Part shown: in pieces, positions 20,637 to 32,177 of the stretch
Numbering within the stretch: the first letter of the stretch is position 1
Layout of the letters: each line of letters opens with the position of its first letter
Assembly (NCBI GenBank): GCA_030789695.1
Contig: CM061142.1
Coordinates: 45,431,375-45,495,374, forward strand
Direction of reading: 5' to 3'
Origin: Scilla litardierei
Lineage: Eukaryota > Streptophyta > Magnoliopsida > Asparagales > Asparagaceae
DNA length: 64,000 nt
Program-made: the position numbers and the translations under genes
The notes under the pieces: generated by a model
Database searches by the model: none
What the model saw: the letters and a program-made list of their open reading frames with translations, nothing else
What the model was told of the DNA's origin: nothing

Positions 20637-23161
20637 GTGTGGTTTTGGTGTGCACATTTCCTGCACGAGTCCTCTTTGACTCTGGTGCATCGATGTGCAT
20701 TATTTCTCGGAGCTTCGTGGAGAGGCATTCCTTGTTGACGCCCCCTCTTCCCAAGAGTTGGAATATCGTTACAGGGAATGACGTGGTCACGGTGCATCGT
20801 GGTTGCAATTCTTGCTCGTTGGTGGTCTGTGGACATGAGCTTTTCGCTAATTTCATTGTCCACGACATCATCAACTATGATGCAGTTCTTGGGATGGACT
20901 GGTTTGCGAGCTTCTATGCTACGATTGACTGCATGAGGAAGAAGGTGGTGTTCGAGATTCCCGGACATCCAGTATTTGAGTTCAGTCGTGGTAGCAGTTC
21001 GCTTGGTCCTGTCAGGTTTCGGGCCAGACCGGTGGAGGCTGTGGCTATGCAGATGGAGCTGGAGTGGCCAGCTGTGGTGCGAGATTTTGGCGACGTCTTC
21101 CCCGAGGAGATGTCTGGTTTGCCACCGGATCGAGCCCTAGAATTTTCTATCGATCTTGTTCCAGGTGCGCAGCCGATTTCGAAGGCGTCGTATCGTATGG
21201 CACCTGCAGAATTGGAGGAGTTGCGGAAGCAGTTGGATGAGCTCTTGCAGAAGGGTTATATTAATCCTAGCGTGTCTCTGTGGGGAGCACCGGTGTTGCT
21301 GGTAAAGAAGAAGGATGGTTCGCGTTGCATGTGCGTGGACTATCGGGAGTTGAATGCGGTGACCATTAAGAATAAATACCCGTTGCCTCGCATCGATGAT
21401 ATTTTTGATCAGGTTGGAGGTTCGAGGGTGTTTTCTAAATTGGATTTGAGGAGTGGTTACCATCAGTTGAAGGTGAAGAAGGGAGATGTTCCGAAGACAG
21501 CGTTCAGGACGAAGTATGGACACTATGAGTTTGTGGTTATGCCTTTCGGCATAACTAACGCGCCCGCAGTTTTCATGAATCTGATGAACCTGATTTTCTA
21601 CGACTTGTTGGATAAGTTTGTCGTTATCTTTATTGACGACATTCTGATATATTCGAAGTCGGAGGAAGAGCATGCCTCGCACTTAAGGACGGTGTTGGAG
21701 ATTTTGAGGAAGCATCGGTTGTATGCTAAGTTTTCGAAGTGCGAGTTTTGGCTGGATAGAGTTGCATTTCTCGGGCATGTGGTGACTGGAGATGGTATTT
21801 CAGTGGATCCCGAGAAGATTATGGCCATCAGGGAGTGGCCTGTTCCGTCGTCTGCGTCTGAGATTCGGAGTTTCCTTGGACTTGCTGGTTACTATCGGCG
21901 TTTCATTAAGGACTTTTCTCGTATTGCTGAGCCGATGACCAGGTTGACGCGGAAGGATGTTGCTTTTGTTTGGTCGGGTGATTGTGAGAGTGCTTTTGGC
22001 GTTCTGAAGGAGAGGTTGACGACGGCCCCTATTCTGGCTGTGCCTGATCGCAGCGGTGGATTTGAGATCTTTTGCGATGCTTCGGGCAAGGGTCTCGGTT
22101 GTGTGTTGCATCAGCATGGGCATGTTGTGGCATATACGTCTCGTCAGCTTAAGGTTCATGAGAAGAATTACCCGACGCATGATTTGGAGTTGGCTGCTGT
22201 TGTGTTTGCTCTTAAGATTTGGAGGCACTTCCTGCTGAGTGAGAAAGTGAAGATTTTCACCGATCACAAAAGCTTAAAGTACATTTTTACTCAGAAGGAG
22301 CTCAACATGCGACAGCGTCGATGGTTGGAGCTTATGGCGGATTATGATATTGATTTGCAGTTTCACCCGGGCAAGGTGAATGTGGTTCCAGATGCTTTGA
22401 GTAGGCTTCCCGCGGTGATGATTTTGACCTCGCAGTGGAGATTGCAGCAGGATTTTTGCGAGTCTGGCATGGAGATTGTTCTTCCTGGGGAGGATTCATC
22501 GTTGATGTACATGCAGGTACAGTCGACGATCGTGGATCGGATTAAGGCTGGCCAGGCTGAGGATCCGAAGCTGGTGAAGATTCGGGAGCAGGTGGAAGCC
22601 GGTCTGCAGACTGACTTTTTGATTCATGAGGATGGCTCGCTGAGGTTTGGAGCCAGGTTGTGTGTGCCAGCTGGGGATATCAGAGAGGAATTGATGGTGG
22701 AGGCACACAGTTCGCCGTATTCTGTGCATCCTGGTGGCACCAAGATGTATCAGGATCTTCGTCTGAATTATTGGTGGCATGGTATGAAGAGGAGTGTGGC
22801 TCGGAGTGTAGCCAAGTGCTTGGTTTGCCAGCAGGTGAAGGCGGAGCATCAGCGTACGGCCGGGTTGCTACAAGACTCAGTTGTGCTTAGTCAGCCACTA
22901 CCAAAAGAAGTTATTTCTTCAACTGTCTTAGGTAAGTTTAAGCTAGAGGACAGAATCAAGAAAGGACACTTCTTAGCACCGCTTCCGATTCCGGAGTGGA
23001 AGTGGCAACACATCACTATGGATTTCGTGACTGGACTACCTCGGAGTCCGAAGCAGAATGACGCGATTTGGGTGATCGTAGATCGATTGACCAAATCCGC
23101 GCACTTTATTCCGTTCTGAGTGGGACAGTCCACTGAGGCGCTAGCGAGGAGATATATGGAG
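20637..23161 (+). pseudogene. Tekay-like Pol: protease, RT, RNase H, first part of integrase
   Basis: One frame, broken only by a TGA at 23117-23119. Protease: [11 protein letters not shown] close to the start. [54 protein letters not shown], and the catalytic box [11 protein letters not shown]. RNase [14 protein letters not shown], ThrAspHisLys box [11 protein letters not shown], and PDALSR. Integrase: HHCC-type zinc finger ([13 protein letters not shown] ... CLVCQQVK) and the first catalytic Asp in TMDFVTGLP. An in-frame stretch of about 35 residues ([13 protein letters not shown]..., about 22872-22976) separates GLLQ from PLPIPEWKW where relatives have no such insert. The TGA would end the protein inside the integrase core. 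Confidence 0.92.
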
Positions 23162-23234
23162 GTAAAATTCTTTTACTCTCCGTTTTTATTTCCTTTTCCC
23201 TAGTGTGGATAGTGATGTAACGTGAATCGTGCAG
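23162..23234 (+). other. Probable 73-nt intron inside the integrase core
   Basis: Donor ATGGAG|GTAAAA, acceptor CGTGCAG|GAGGTC. It has an in-frame TAG and is not a multiple of three, yet its removal joins the two integrase reading frames (frames 2 and 0) exactly, YME then EVVRLHGVP, as in uninterrupted relatives. 73 nt is near the lower size limit for plant introns. Confidence 0.6.
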
Positions 23235-24137
23235 GAGGTCGTGCGACTTCATGGAGTCCCCGTGAGTATCGTGTCAGACAGAGACACGAGGTTCACATCT
23301 CAGTTCTGGCAGAGTTTGCAGAAGAGCTTGGGTACGCGTCTGAGTTTCAGCACGGCGTACCATCCGCAGACGGATGGCCAGTCCGAGAGGACGATTCAGA
23401 TTTTGGAAGACATGCTGAGGGCGTGCATGTTGGATTTCAAGGGTTCGTGGGAGGACCATCTACATCTGGTGGAGTTTTCTTACAACAACAGCTTCCAGGC
23501 GAGTATTGGCATGGCGCCTTTCGCCGCTCTTTATGGGAGGAAATGTCGATCGCCATTGAGTTGGGATGACGTTGGTGATCGGGAGCTGTTGGGACCTGAG
23601 ATGATCGTGGAGGCCGTGGATATCGTCAGGAATATTCGGGAGAGGTTGAGAATTGCTCAGGACCGTTTTAAGCATTGGGCGGATGCTAAACGTCGTCCTT
23701 TGGAGTTTCAGCCGGGCGACCATGTGTTCTTGAAGATTTCCCCGAATCGTGGTGTGATTCGTTTTGGGAAGCGAGGGAAGTTGAGCCCGCGATACATTGG
23801 ACCGTTTGACATTTTGGAGAGGGTTGGCGAGGTAGCTTATCGCTTGGCCTTGCCGCCATCTTTGGAAGGAGTTCACAATGTTTTCCATGTGTCGCAGCTT
23901 CGTCGATACATTAGCGATCCATCTCATGCTGTGGATTTTTCGGAGATTACCGTTCGCCCCGATATGACGTATGACCAGCATCCAGTGCAGATTCTGGACA
24001 AGCGTCAGAAATCGCTTCGGAACAAGATTGTCAATCTTGTGAGGGTGATGTGGCGACACGGCTCACCTGGAGAGTCTACTTGGGAGAATGAGGATGAGAT
24101 GCGAGAGCGTTTCCCACTTTTGTTTCCGGACTCGTGA
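23235..24137 (+). CDS. Tekay-like integrase second part with chromodomain-like tail
   Basis: This carries the rest of the catalytic core: second Asp in [15 protein letters not shown], Glu in [17 protein letters not shown]. The GPY/F-type C-terminal region includes [15 protein letters not shown]. The final part, [15 protein letters not shown] ... [13 protein letters not shown], has the layout of the chromodomain-like tail of plant chromoviruses, which is thought to guide insertion into marked chromatin. The frame is open to TGA at 24135-24137. The upstream piece of integrase lies across the 73-nt intron-like gap. Confidence 0.9.
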   Translation, partial: EVVRLHGVPVSIVSDRDTRFTSQFWQSLQKSLGTRLSFSTAYHPQTDGQSERTIQILEDMLRACMLDFKGSWEDHLHLVEFSYNNSFQASIGMAPFAALYGRKCRSPLSWDDVGDRELLGPEMIVEAVDIVRNIRERLRIAQDRFKHWADAKRRPLEFQPGDHVFLKISPNRGVIRFGKRGKLSPRYIGPFDILERVGEVAYRLALPPSLEGVHNVFHVSQLRRYISDPSHAVDFSEITVRPDMTYDQHPVQILDKRQKSLRNKIVNLVRVMWRHGSPGESTWENEDEMRERFPLLFPDS

Positions 24138-24145
24138 GTATTTGG

Positions 24146-24165
24146 AAATTCCGAGGACGGAATTT
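24146..24165 (+). other. AGGA-loop hairpin upstream of the Tekay polypurine tract
   Basis: AAATTCCG-AGGA-CGGAATTT, a perfect 8-bp stem. The LARD has AAAGTCCG-AGGA-CGGACTTT at the matching place, a compensated T-A to G-C change. Confidence 0.75.
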
Positions 24166-24168
24166 TTA

Positions 24169-24183
24169 TTAAGTTGGGGAGGA
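24169..24183 (+). promoter_or_regulatory. Polypurine tract of the Tekay-like element
   Basis: TTAAGTTGGGGAGGA directly before the TGTAACG start of the 3' LTR. Confidence 0.8.
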
Positions 24184-26596
24184 TGTAACGACTGGTTTTC
24201 ATGTATCTGGATTTATTATAATATAATATATGTTTTGGTGGATTTTCTCCTCATGCGTGGTTTTCGTCTCCGTAGCTTTCATTTTCGATCGATTCGTCGT
24301 ATTTTCTCGTTCTTCCTTAGGATTGTCGATTTCGAAGTATGTCATTCGTGACGGACTTCATAACGGTCGTATCTTACTGTTAGATCAAGCCTAGGAGTCT
24401 TAGAAATCGATCCCGGGGCCCCGCGCTCCGTATCGGAACTTTTGGTGCTTATTAGCCGGTATAAGAAGGGGCACCGACCGACTAGATGACGATCCAGTCG
24501 GTCGGCAATCCTTCTTGGACCGACTAGTTGGCTTTCTAAATTTCTCAGGAGTTGTTGTTTATCGTTAGTCGGTCTAAGAACGTTGGTTGACCGACTAGGT
24601 TGCAAACTAGTCGGTCGGCAATGCTTCTTTAACCGACTAACACATCATCTAAATTTTAGTATCAGTACTGTTTACTCTTAGTCGGTCTAAGAACGTTCAT
24701 CGACCGACTAGATGTTAAACTAGTCGGTCAGTATTTGTTCATGGACCGACTAAATCCAAATCCTATTTTCGTTCAGAGGTTACTGTTTACACTTAGTCGG
24801 TCTGCGTTGGTCGACCGACCGACTAGTTGCCAAACTAGTCGGTCAGTGATTGCTCTTTGACCGACTAATCTGTGTTAAAACCCTAATTTCTGGGCAGCCG
24901 CCAGCCCAACCTATTTAAACCCATCCCAAACGTTTTCTTGTTCCTCCACTCGACCCAAAACCCTAAAATCTCCCCCATTGAGCCCCCATCTTCCTCCAAG
25001 CCCTATTCCTTCATCCCAAGCCCTAGATTCATCATCAAAACCATCCATCAACTCATTCTACCTCTCATCTTCCCCAAAATCTCACCAAATCCCCAAAATC
25101 CCCCAAAAACTCTAACTCTCCAAACTTCTCCATTTATTTCCAGATCTGGTCCTAGGGTTCTCCGGAGTGTTCCTTCCGCTTCCTCTCGGTAAGAAATCGA
25201 TCCCTCATGTTTTCATAACCTATTTTGTATTTTTATGAAACCCTAATGAAATTTCATGTCGTTTGGTGATTGTTTCCCCATAACAGCAATTTTCCACCGT
25301 AGATTAGCATCCGCGAGACGAACCTTCGTGGTCGTCATCCCCGGTGCTAGGCAAGTGAAACTTGCCACTTAGGGTTTAGGCCATGTTTTAGGCCATTTGC
25401 TTGTTGTAGGCGTAAAAGAGGCTAGGCGACGAAATGATACTCGCCTAGGCGTAAATTGGGGAACTAGCTTGACAACGAAGCTAGTTCCGACATATATCAT
25501 GTTGCACAATTACCATGTCATGTTTACTTTCCATTAACGGTACGCAAATTAATTGTCATGTCATTGCATTCTTTAAGTGATCCCGTGATTGCGTAGCATC
25601 GCTACAATACTTGTGTTTCCTGGCTCGTGACCAGAAGCGAGCATAATGAGTTGCTAACCCCAACGCTCGATATTGAATTGTGACTTGGAAAACAAGCTCC
25701 CGTGCGGGGCAACCCTGGCTCACTTGCTGGGCTCATGTACAGGGACCCTGGCTTGTTTACGTGTGGGATGGGGTAAGGGTTAAGCGGTCATTCAACTGGG
25801 GGTCTGCCTGATCAGCAACTGCAGTTGTAAGACGTAAACTCTGGGGTGGGGTAGTGTTTAGTGCCGATCGGTGTGAATGATGTACCATTCAGCTGAAGGG
25901 CGTAAACATCTACAAAATAACGTGAATTGATTGAGATTGTTAGTAGCTTGGCTACTCTTGTCTTGTCCCGATACTTGTTCTATTGTACTTACTGTTCACC
26001 ATGTCTTAATGGTGCACTCATGTTATAACTGCCATGTCATGCATACTGTAACTGCTAGGTTGCTAGTTGCCTTACTTTCAGTTTCCTTACCCAAGTCTTT
26101 TAGACTTGCTGACATGTGCGCCTTTTACTCTTTTGGGTGACACATGTTAGATCCTGAGCCTGAGTACCTTGTTGAGGACGAGGTGTTTGCTGACGCCGAG
26201 CCCGAGCTTGTGTTTGACGGGGAGTACGTGGACACTGGGGACCAGTCCTAGTGTTTTCGTTGTGTTTCCCTTTTGTTTAGACAGCTGTTTTGTTATCGGT
26301 GCATAGCACCTATACCTTGTTATGTCGTTGCTTTTGTTGGCCTTGTTCTGGGCCTTTAGACTCTTTTCTTTTGGCCTGGTGGCTTTTTTGGATGTTGGAC
26401 TTATTTTTATGTTGGACAATTTATGAGATGTGAGATTTTATTTCAGTCTCTCCTTGTGTTATTATTGTTGTTTAGTTGTGGTTACAGGGACCTGCCTATG
26501 TTTTATTGACGCTTATCGGGTTTGGGGCTTCACAGCTCCACTCTCGTGCGGACCTTTTCACGTCTCGCCTCCATTTTAGGGAAGCGGGTCGTGACA
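24184..26596 (+). repeat. 3' LTR of the Tekay-like element
   Basis: 2413 bp, about 99% identical to 16834-19247 by eye. It repeats the motif array (24473-24868), TATA box (24912-24919), hairpin series (about 25370-25500) and acidic frame. The ATCAT duplication follows. Confidence 0.93.
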
Positions 26597-26601
26597 ATCA
26601 T

Positions 26602-26748
26602 CATTCAGTTGAACATCATTCAGATCTTGCTGCCTTACACTACATACATCCATTAAAAACAGTTGTCAAAGAGTGGGTTAGAGGGGGGCTTGAAGGCTGC
26701 ATGGGTTCTATTGAGAGGAAGGCTCGAAGAGTCCTAAAAGGACAATAG
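26602..26748 (+). pseudogene. Unrecognised host reading frame, right part
   Basis: This continues the frame cut at 16833. After the His/Ser/Glu-rich junction it reads DLAALHYIHPLKTVVKEWV and ends KARRVLKGQ with TAG at 26746-26748. It looks like a C-terminal exon. I do not recognise the family. The Tekay-like insertion would separate it from the rest of the gene by 9.8 kb. Confidence 0.35.
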
Positions 26749-28320
26749 TTTTTTTTGTATCAGGTTCTATTGTCAATGTTTTTTTGTATCAGATTTTGCG
26801 GCAGGCCAAGGACATGCAGATTTTGCAGCATGGGTTTTTTTTGTTGCAGGTAGTGAAGCAAGAAGTTTGATCAGTCTATGACTCTTGGTTTCAGATAAAG
26901 GAGCAAATACTTTACATAGCATCTGGTGTAAATTTTAGTTTGATACTATATGCATACCCAAGTTAACGATATGATTGGTCCGGGCAATTACCTGTAAATA
27001 AATGGATCACAGATGGTATTATACTGCTAGTGATCTACTAGTGATCTGAATAAGCATGTCTTCTAGCATATTAAACAGTTGAAGCGCTTGTATTCATGGT
27101 TTGGAGTTGAAGGTAGAATTAAGCTAAAGCCCATGTAAACTTGTCACAGACATGTTTTGCAATCTATGAGAATTTACATGTCCTGGAGAATTGAAACGAA
27201 ATTTTTGTTGATCTTGACAAACTATATAAGCATGAGAGGCCACGCACGGGTGTTATCAGTAGTAAAATGAAAGGATCTGTAGAAGTCAATTGATACTGGT
27301 CAGACAAATAGAATTCTTTATTATTCTTAATAAGTATAACTAAATTCCCAACAAATTACATGAAGTGCCCTACATCAAAAAGCTACATGCATGCCATTAT
27401 TTCAAAAAGCAGCAAATATCAGACCCTACACAATCTATCAATGCTATGCAAAAACAATTACGTACTCCAACTCTTCACAGTCCTTTTCACAACACTAACC
27501 TGCACTTTATCATCTACAACAAATTCTATGCATCTTTTTGCGTATCTATCCTTGCACATGCATATCTTTATTTCAACGAAATTGCTTAACATCATTAAGA
27601 ACAGAATTAAATTAAGGAAAAAATGATCTTGCTAAATAACAGATTCCGCACCTTCAGACCTTCGGCAACCAAGAAATCAACACCTTCAGAAAAGTAAGAT
27701 TTCAGGAATAGGCGAGAAGAATTGATCTTGCCGCCAGAAGAATTAAACACACTGAGATCTTGCGAGAAGAATGCTGCTTTGGGGAAATAAGTAAGTATTG
27801 CAAGAAGATCTAGCGAGATGATTCCAGAAATAATCTTGTGATTCCTCTTGCTACGTACCTTCAGATCAAATGATCTTGCGATTTCTCTTGCTGCTTTGGG
27901 GAAATGAAAGAGATTCATATACTTCAGGCGTGAAGACAAAGGAGTTGGGTTCTTGCTTGCCAGAAGAATTGCTGATCTTGTTGCTTGATTTTGGCGAGAA
28001 GACAACGGAGACGAGTTCTGCTGCTCTATTGTGGGGAAATGATTTTGGGGAAGAGCAAGAGCCGAGTTTTGGAAAGCTCTCCCCAAAAACGCCTCTTGCT
28101 CTTCCCCAAAAATCTTGTTGCTATCCCCGAAAATGATTTAAATTCTGAGTTAAAAGTCTGTTGCTATCAAATGGGACCCACAAATATCAAAAGTATGTGT
28201 TAAAATACAAACCATTCATCTCAAAGTTTAATCCCAACCGTTCATTCCCCAAGAATTAATCCTGGCCCTCTTTCTATTAACCCCTTTGTCCTAGTCAGCT
28301 TGTCCTAGTCAGCCCTACAA
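26749..28320. other. Unassigned AT-rich region
   Basis: No coding or element ends recognised. The part at 27630-28140 repeats short blocks such as GATCTTGC, GAGAAGAA and TTTGGGGAAAT in a pattern like 5'-UTR or decayed repeat DNA. It may be flanking sequence of the host frame at 26602-26748. Confidence 0.3.
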
Positions 28321-28793
28321 TTCAAAAACAGTTGTCAAATGTATAATGGATATACATATATGTATATAGAAATAAGCATACATATATATGTATGCATGCC
28401 GATTACCATAGTTTAGAGTGAGTGACCATGACATCGCCAACACAGGAGAGACTTAGCCCTACTACTCGCATTCGTGATACTTGCCTTGGCAAGCTTATGA
28501 TTTGGATCGATTTCTAATAGCCTACGCTCATCAAGATGTCATGTCCGGGGCTAGTTTCACATGAATAAGTGTGTTAGACCTGACATCGTGGGGAGGGTAA
28601 TGTTTTAGTCCACTGCAATGCTAGGTAGATATTGTGCGTGAGCGAAAATTGATCTCTAGCCTTGTGTGTACATGATTCGTGAGTGTTAGTGTTTCGAGAG
28701 GTTGATCGTCAGGCTTTTCCGGCAGATTCCTCCCCATTATTCATTTCTAGTCTTGCTCAAGGACGAGCAAGAGTATAGCTTGGAGGAATTTAT
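28321..28793 (+). mobile_element. 3' internal remnant of a second Athila/Tat-like element
   Basis: Noncoding sequence leads to the hairpin CTTGCTC-AAGGAC-GAGCAAG (28752-28771) and the polypurine tract GCTTGGAGGAATTTAT (28778-28793), the same order as in the element at 13688-13722. Its 5' part is missing or not recognised. Confidence 0.5.
28752..28771 (+). other. AGGA-type hairpin upstream of the second Athila-like polypurine tract
   Basis: A perfect 7-bp stem CTTGCTC/GAGCAAG with loop AAGGAC, 6 bases before the polypurine tract. Confidence 0.7.
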
Positions 28794-29048
28794 TGGACAC
28801 ATCTTCTACATTTAATTTCCACTCCTTTTCCGTATTTTTCTCGGTTTATTTTCCACCATCGCCTTTATTTTCCCCACCTTTTACTTTCTTTTACCACTTT
28901 CACACCTCGATTGTTTGTTTCGTGATGTGCAGGTAATTGAGCTAGAAACGATGTATTCTACACGACTTTGAGGTTGGTGAAGATAGAGCGGAGAGCGACG
29001 AGGACTCTGCCGTGACGCGGAGGTTGATTAGGAAGAGGAGAAGGGTTG

Positions 29049-29338
29049 GCACGACTGTGCATGCATTTGCACGGCCGTGCCAGTACACCATGTACTTGAG
29101 GCTGCTCTACAGAAGTCTCGCACGATCGTGCAAATTAGACAGAAGACTCCAGAGATGCACGGGTAGGCTCACACGGCTGTGCAAGTTCTGGGTAGTTGGG
29201 AGAGTTGGGAGCAACGAGTTGGCCAGCACGACCGTGATGATTAGCGGCACGGCCATGCAAGAGATAACAGCGCATCTTCTACTTAGGTTTTAGGCCTTTG
29301 CACGACCGTGCCGATTAGTAGCATGGCCATGCACAGTG
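29049..29338 (+). repeat. GCACGGCCGTGC palindrome cluster
   Basis: Nine or so full or half copies of GCACGRCCGTGC and near variants (GCACGACTGTGC, GCACGGCCGTGC, GCACGATCGTGC, ACACGGCTGTGC, GCATGGCCATGC) at irregular spacing. It occupies the place upstream of the TATA box that other motifs occupy in the other LTRs. Confidence 0.8.
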
Positions 29339-29342
29339 TTTT

Positions 29343-31841
29343 TGTCACGAACCCGCTTCCCTAAAATGGAGGCGAGACGTGAAAAGATCCGCACGAGAGT
29401 GGAGCTGTGAAGCCCCAAACCCGATAAGCGTCCACAAATACATAAACAGGTCCCTGTAACCACAACAGAATAACAATAATAACACAAGGAGAGACTGAAA
29501 TAAAATTCCACATCTCACAAAATGTCCAACATCAAAAATAAGTTCAACATCCAGAAAAGCCACCAGGCTAAAAGAAAAGAGTCCAAGGCCCAGAACAAGG
29601 CCAACAAAAGCAACGACAACAACAAAGTATAGGTGCTACGCACCGATAACAAAACAACTGTCTAATAAAAGTAAAACACAACGAAGACACTAGGACTGGT
29701 CCCCAGTGTCCACGTACTCCCCGTCAAACACAAGCTCGGGCTCGGCGTCAGCAAACACCTCGTCCTCAATGAGGTACTCGGGCTCAGGATCTAACATGTG
29801 TCACCCAAAAGAGTAAAGGGGCACATGTCAGCAAGTCTAAAAAGACTTGGACAAGGAAACTGAAAGTGAGGCATCTAGCAACCTAGCAGTTTAGTATGCA
29901 TGACATGGCAGTTATCACATGAGTGCACAATTAAAACATGGCAAGACAATTTGTACAAGAGAACAATCATCGGGACAAGACAAGAGTAGCCAAGCTACTA
30001 TCAATTCAATACATTCACATTTTGTAGGTGCTTACGCCATTCGCTGAATGGCATAGCATTTCAGACCGATCGGCACTAAACACTACCCAATATTCACACG
30101 ATATGGAGCCTGGGGTCCCCGCACATTGAGCTCAGCTAGCGAGCCTGAGGTTGCCCCGCACATTGAGCTCGCATTCTTAGTTCACAATTCAATACATCGA
30201 GCGTTGGGGTTTCCAACTCATTATGCTCGCTTCTGGTCACGAGCCAGGAACACTAGTATGGCGTAGGGAACACCTAGCCGGAACACGCAATTCGGGCATT
30301 GGCTATCAACCAACACATGGCCCGCTTCTGGAACACGAGCCAGGAACACAACATTGTAGCGAAGCTACGCAATCACAGCAATACCTAAAGAATGCGAGGT
30401 CATGACAATTTATTTGCGTACAGTTAATTAAATTATACGTGACAGGCGAAATGCAATGACATGAACATATTCGCGTACCGTTAATTGAAAGTAAACATGA
30501 CATGGGAGTTATGCAACATGCTATATGTGTTGGAACTAGGTTCGTTGTCAAGCTAGTTCCCCAATTTGCGCCTAGGCGAGTATCATTTCGTCGCCTAGCC
30601 TCTTTTACGCCTACAACATGCAAATGGCCTAAAACATGGCCTAAACCCTAAGTGGCAAGTTTCACTTGCCTAGCACCGGGGATTGACGATCACTTCGTCA
30701 CACGGATGCTATCTACGGGGAAATCGCTGTTATGGGGGAAACAAACACCAAACACATGAAATTAATTAGGGTTTTCATAAAATTATAAATAAGCTATGAA
30801 AACAACGGTAGATCGATTTCTTACCGAGAGGAGACGGAAGAAACACTCCGGGGAACCCTAGGATCAAATCTGGAGAAGATTGGAGAAGTTTGGGGAAACT
30901 AGGGTTTTGGGGGATTTGGGGGTTTTGATGGGTTTTGATGGAGATTTGGGGAAGATGAGGGGTAGATAGAGTGAATGGATGGTTTGGATGGTGGATTTAG
31001 GGCTTGGGATGGAGAAATGGAGCTTGGAGGAAGATGGGGGCTGAAGGGGGAAGATTTTAGGGTTTTGGGTCGTGTTTGAGAAGAAGAAGTCGTTTGGGAG
31101 GGGTATTTATAGGTTGGGCTGACGGCTGCCCAGAAATTAGGGTTTTAACACTGGTTAGTCGGTCCAAGAGCAACCACTGACCGACTAGTTTGGCAACTAG
31201 TCGGTCGGTCGACCAACGCAGACCGACTAAGTGCAAACAGTAACTCCTGAACGAAAATAGGATTCTAGAGTTAGTCGGTCCATGAACAAGTACTGACCGA
31301 CTAGTTTGGCATCTAGTCGGTCGATGAACGTTCTTAGACCGACTAAGAGTAAACAGTAACTGATACAAAAATAATTTGATGAGTTAGTCGGTTCAAGAAG
31401 CATTGCTGACCGACTAGTTTGCAACCTAGTCGGTCAACCAACGCTCTTAGACCGACTAACGATAAACAGTAACTCCTGAGAAAATTAGAAAGCTAACTAG
31501 TCGGTCCAAGAAGGATTGCCGACCGACTGGATCGTCATCTAATCGGTCGGTGGCCCTTCTTACACCAGCTAATGAGCACAGAAAAGTACCGATACGGAGC
31601 GCGGGGCCCCGGGATCGATTCCTAAGACTCCTAGGCTTGATCTAACAGTTAGATATGACCGTTATGAAGTCCATCACGAGTGACATACTTCGAAATCGAC
31701 AATCCTAAGGAAGAAGCGAGAAAATACGACGAATCGATCGAAAATGAAACTACGGAGACGAAAACCACACAAGAGGAGAAAATCCACCAAAACATATATT
31801 ATATTATATTAAATCCAGATATATGAAAAGCAGTCGTTACT
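29343..31841 (-). mobile_element. Solo LTR of the Tekay-like family, reversed
   Basis: Reads TGTCACGAACCCGCTTCCC at the left and CAGTCGTTAC at the right, the reverse of the family's LTR. The motif array is at 31153-31554 and the acidic frame at about 29695-29800. There is no internal region, so it is probably a product of LTR-LTR recombination. It differs clearly more from the two full-element LTRs than they do from each other. No matching 5-bp duplication was found (GTTTT left, ATATA right). It ends right at the host LTR's TATA box. Confidence 0.85.
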
Positions 31842-31848
31842 ATATAAA
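31841..31848 (+). promoter_or_regulatory. TATA box of the second Athila-like LTR
   Basis: TATATAAA followed by a leader like that of the first Athila-like LTR. The solo LTR now separates it from its palindrome cluster by 2.5 kb. Confidence 0.5.
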
Positions 31849-32177
31849 GAATGTGTGTAACGAACAAGAGAAAAAAGTTTTGAGATTCCACAACTTCTTG
31901 TGAGCATTTTTGGGCGATTTTCTGGGGATTGTCTTGTTGTTTTTCGGTCATCTTCATTGTAAGAATTCCTATTCTCTAATCTAGTTTAGTTAGTTGCTTT
32001 GCTCTAGTATTGATTTGTGATTGCTTGTTATTGTTTGTCTATCATTTGCCCATTTTCATTACTTGTTTAGCTATGAATCTCATTTCATTGATTTCATTAG
32101 TCCTAGCAATGAATAGTGAGTAGTCCTTCTAGCTAGGACCATGAAGAGCCATATTGTAAGGACCCAAACATCGACCC

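Larger units (their letters stand above)
16834..26596 (+). mobile_element. Complete Tekay/Del-like Ty3/gypsy chromovirus
   Basis: Two 2.41-kb LTRs flank 4.94 kb of internal DNA holding gag, protease, RT, RNase H, integrase and a C-terminal chromodomain-like segment, in the Ty3/gypsy order. ATCAT flanks both ends (16829-16833 and 26597-26601). By eye the LTRs differ at about 30 positions plus a few indels, roughly 1.2%, so the insertion is young. The coding region has a TAG (20381) and a TGA (23117) and two intron-like gaps. It interrupts a host reading frame. Confidence 0.93.

Noticed and set aside
22932..22976. Perfect GTAAGT donor and TTAG acceptor, 45 nt, in the integrase insert
   Set aside because: Too short for a plant intron and already in frame without splicing.
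29343..31841. Target-site duplication for the reversed solo LTR
   Set aside because: The flanking five bases (GTTTT and ATATA) do not match.
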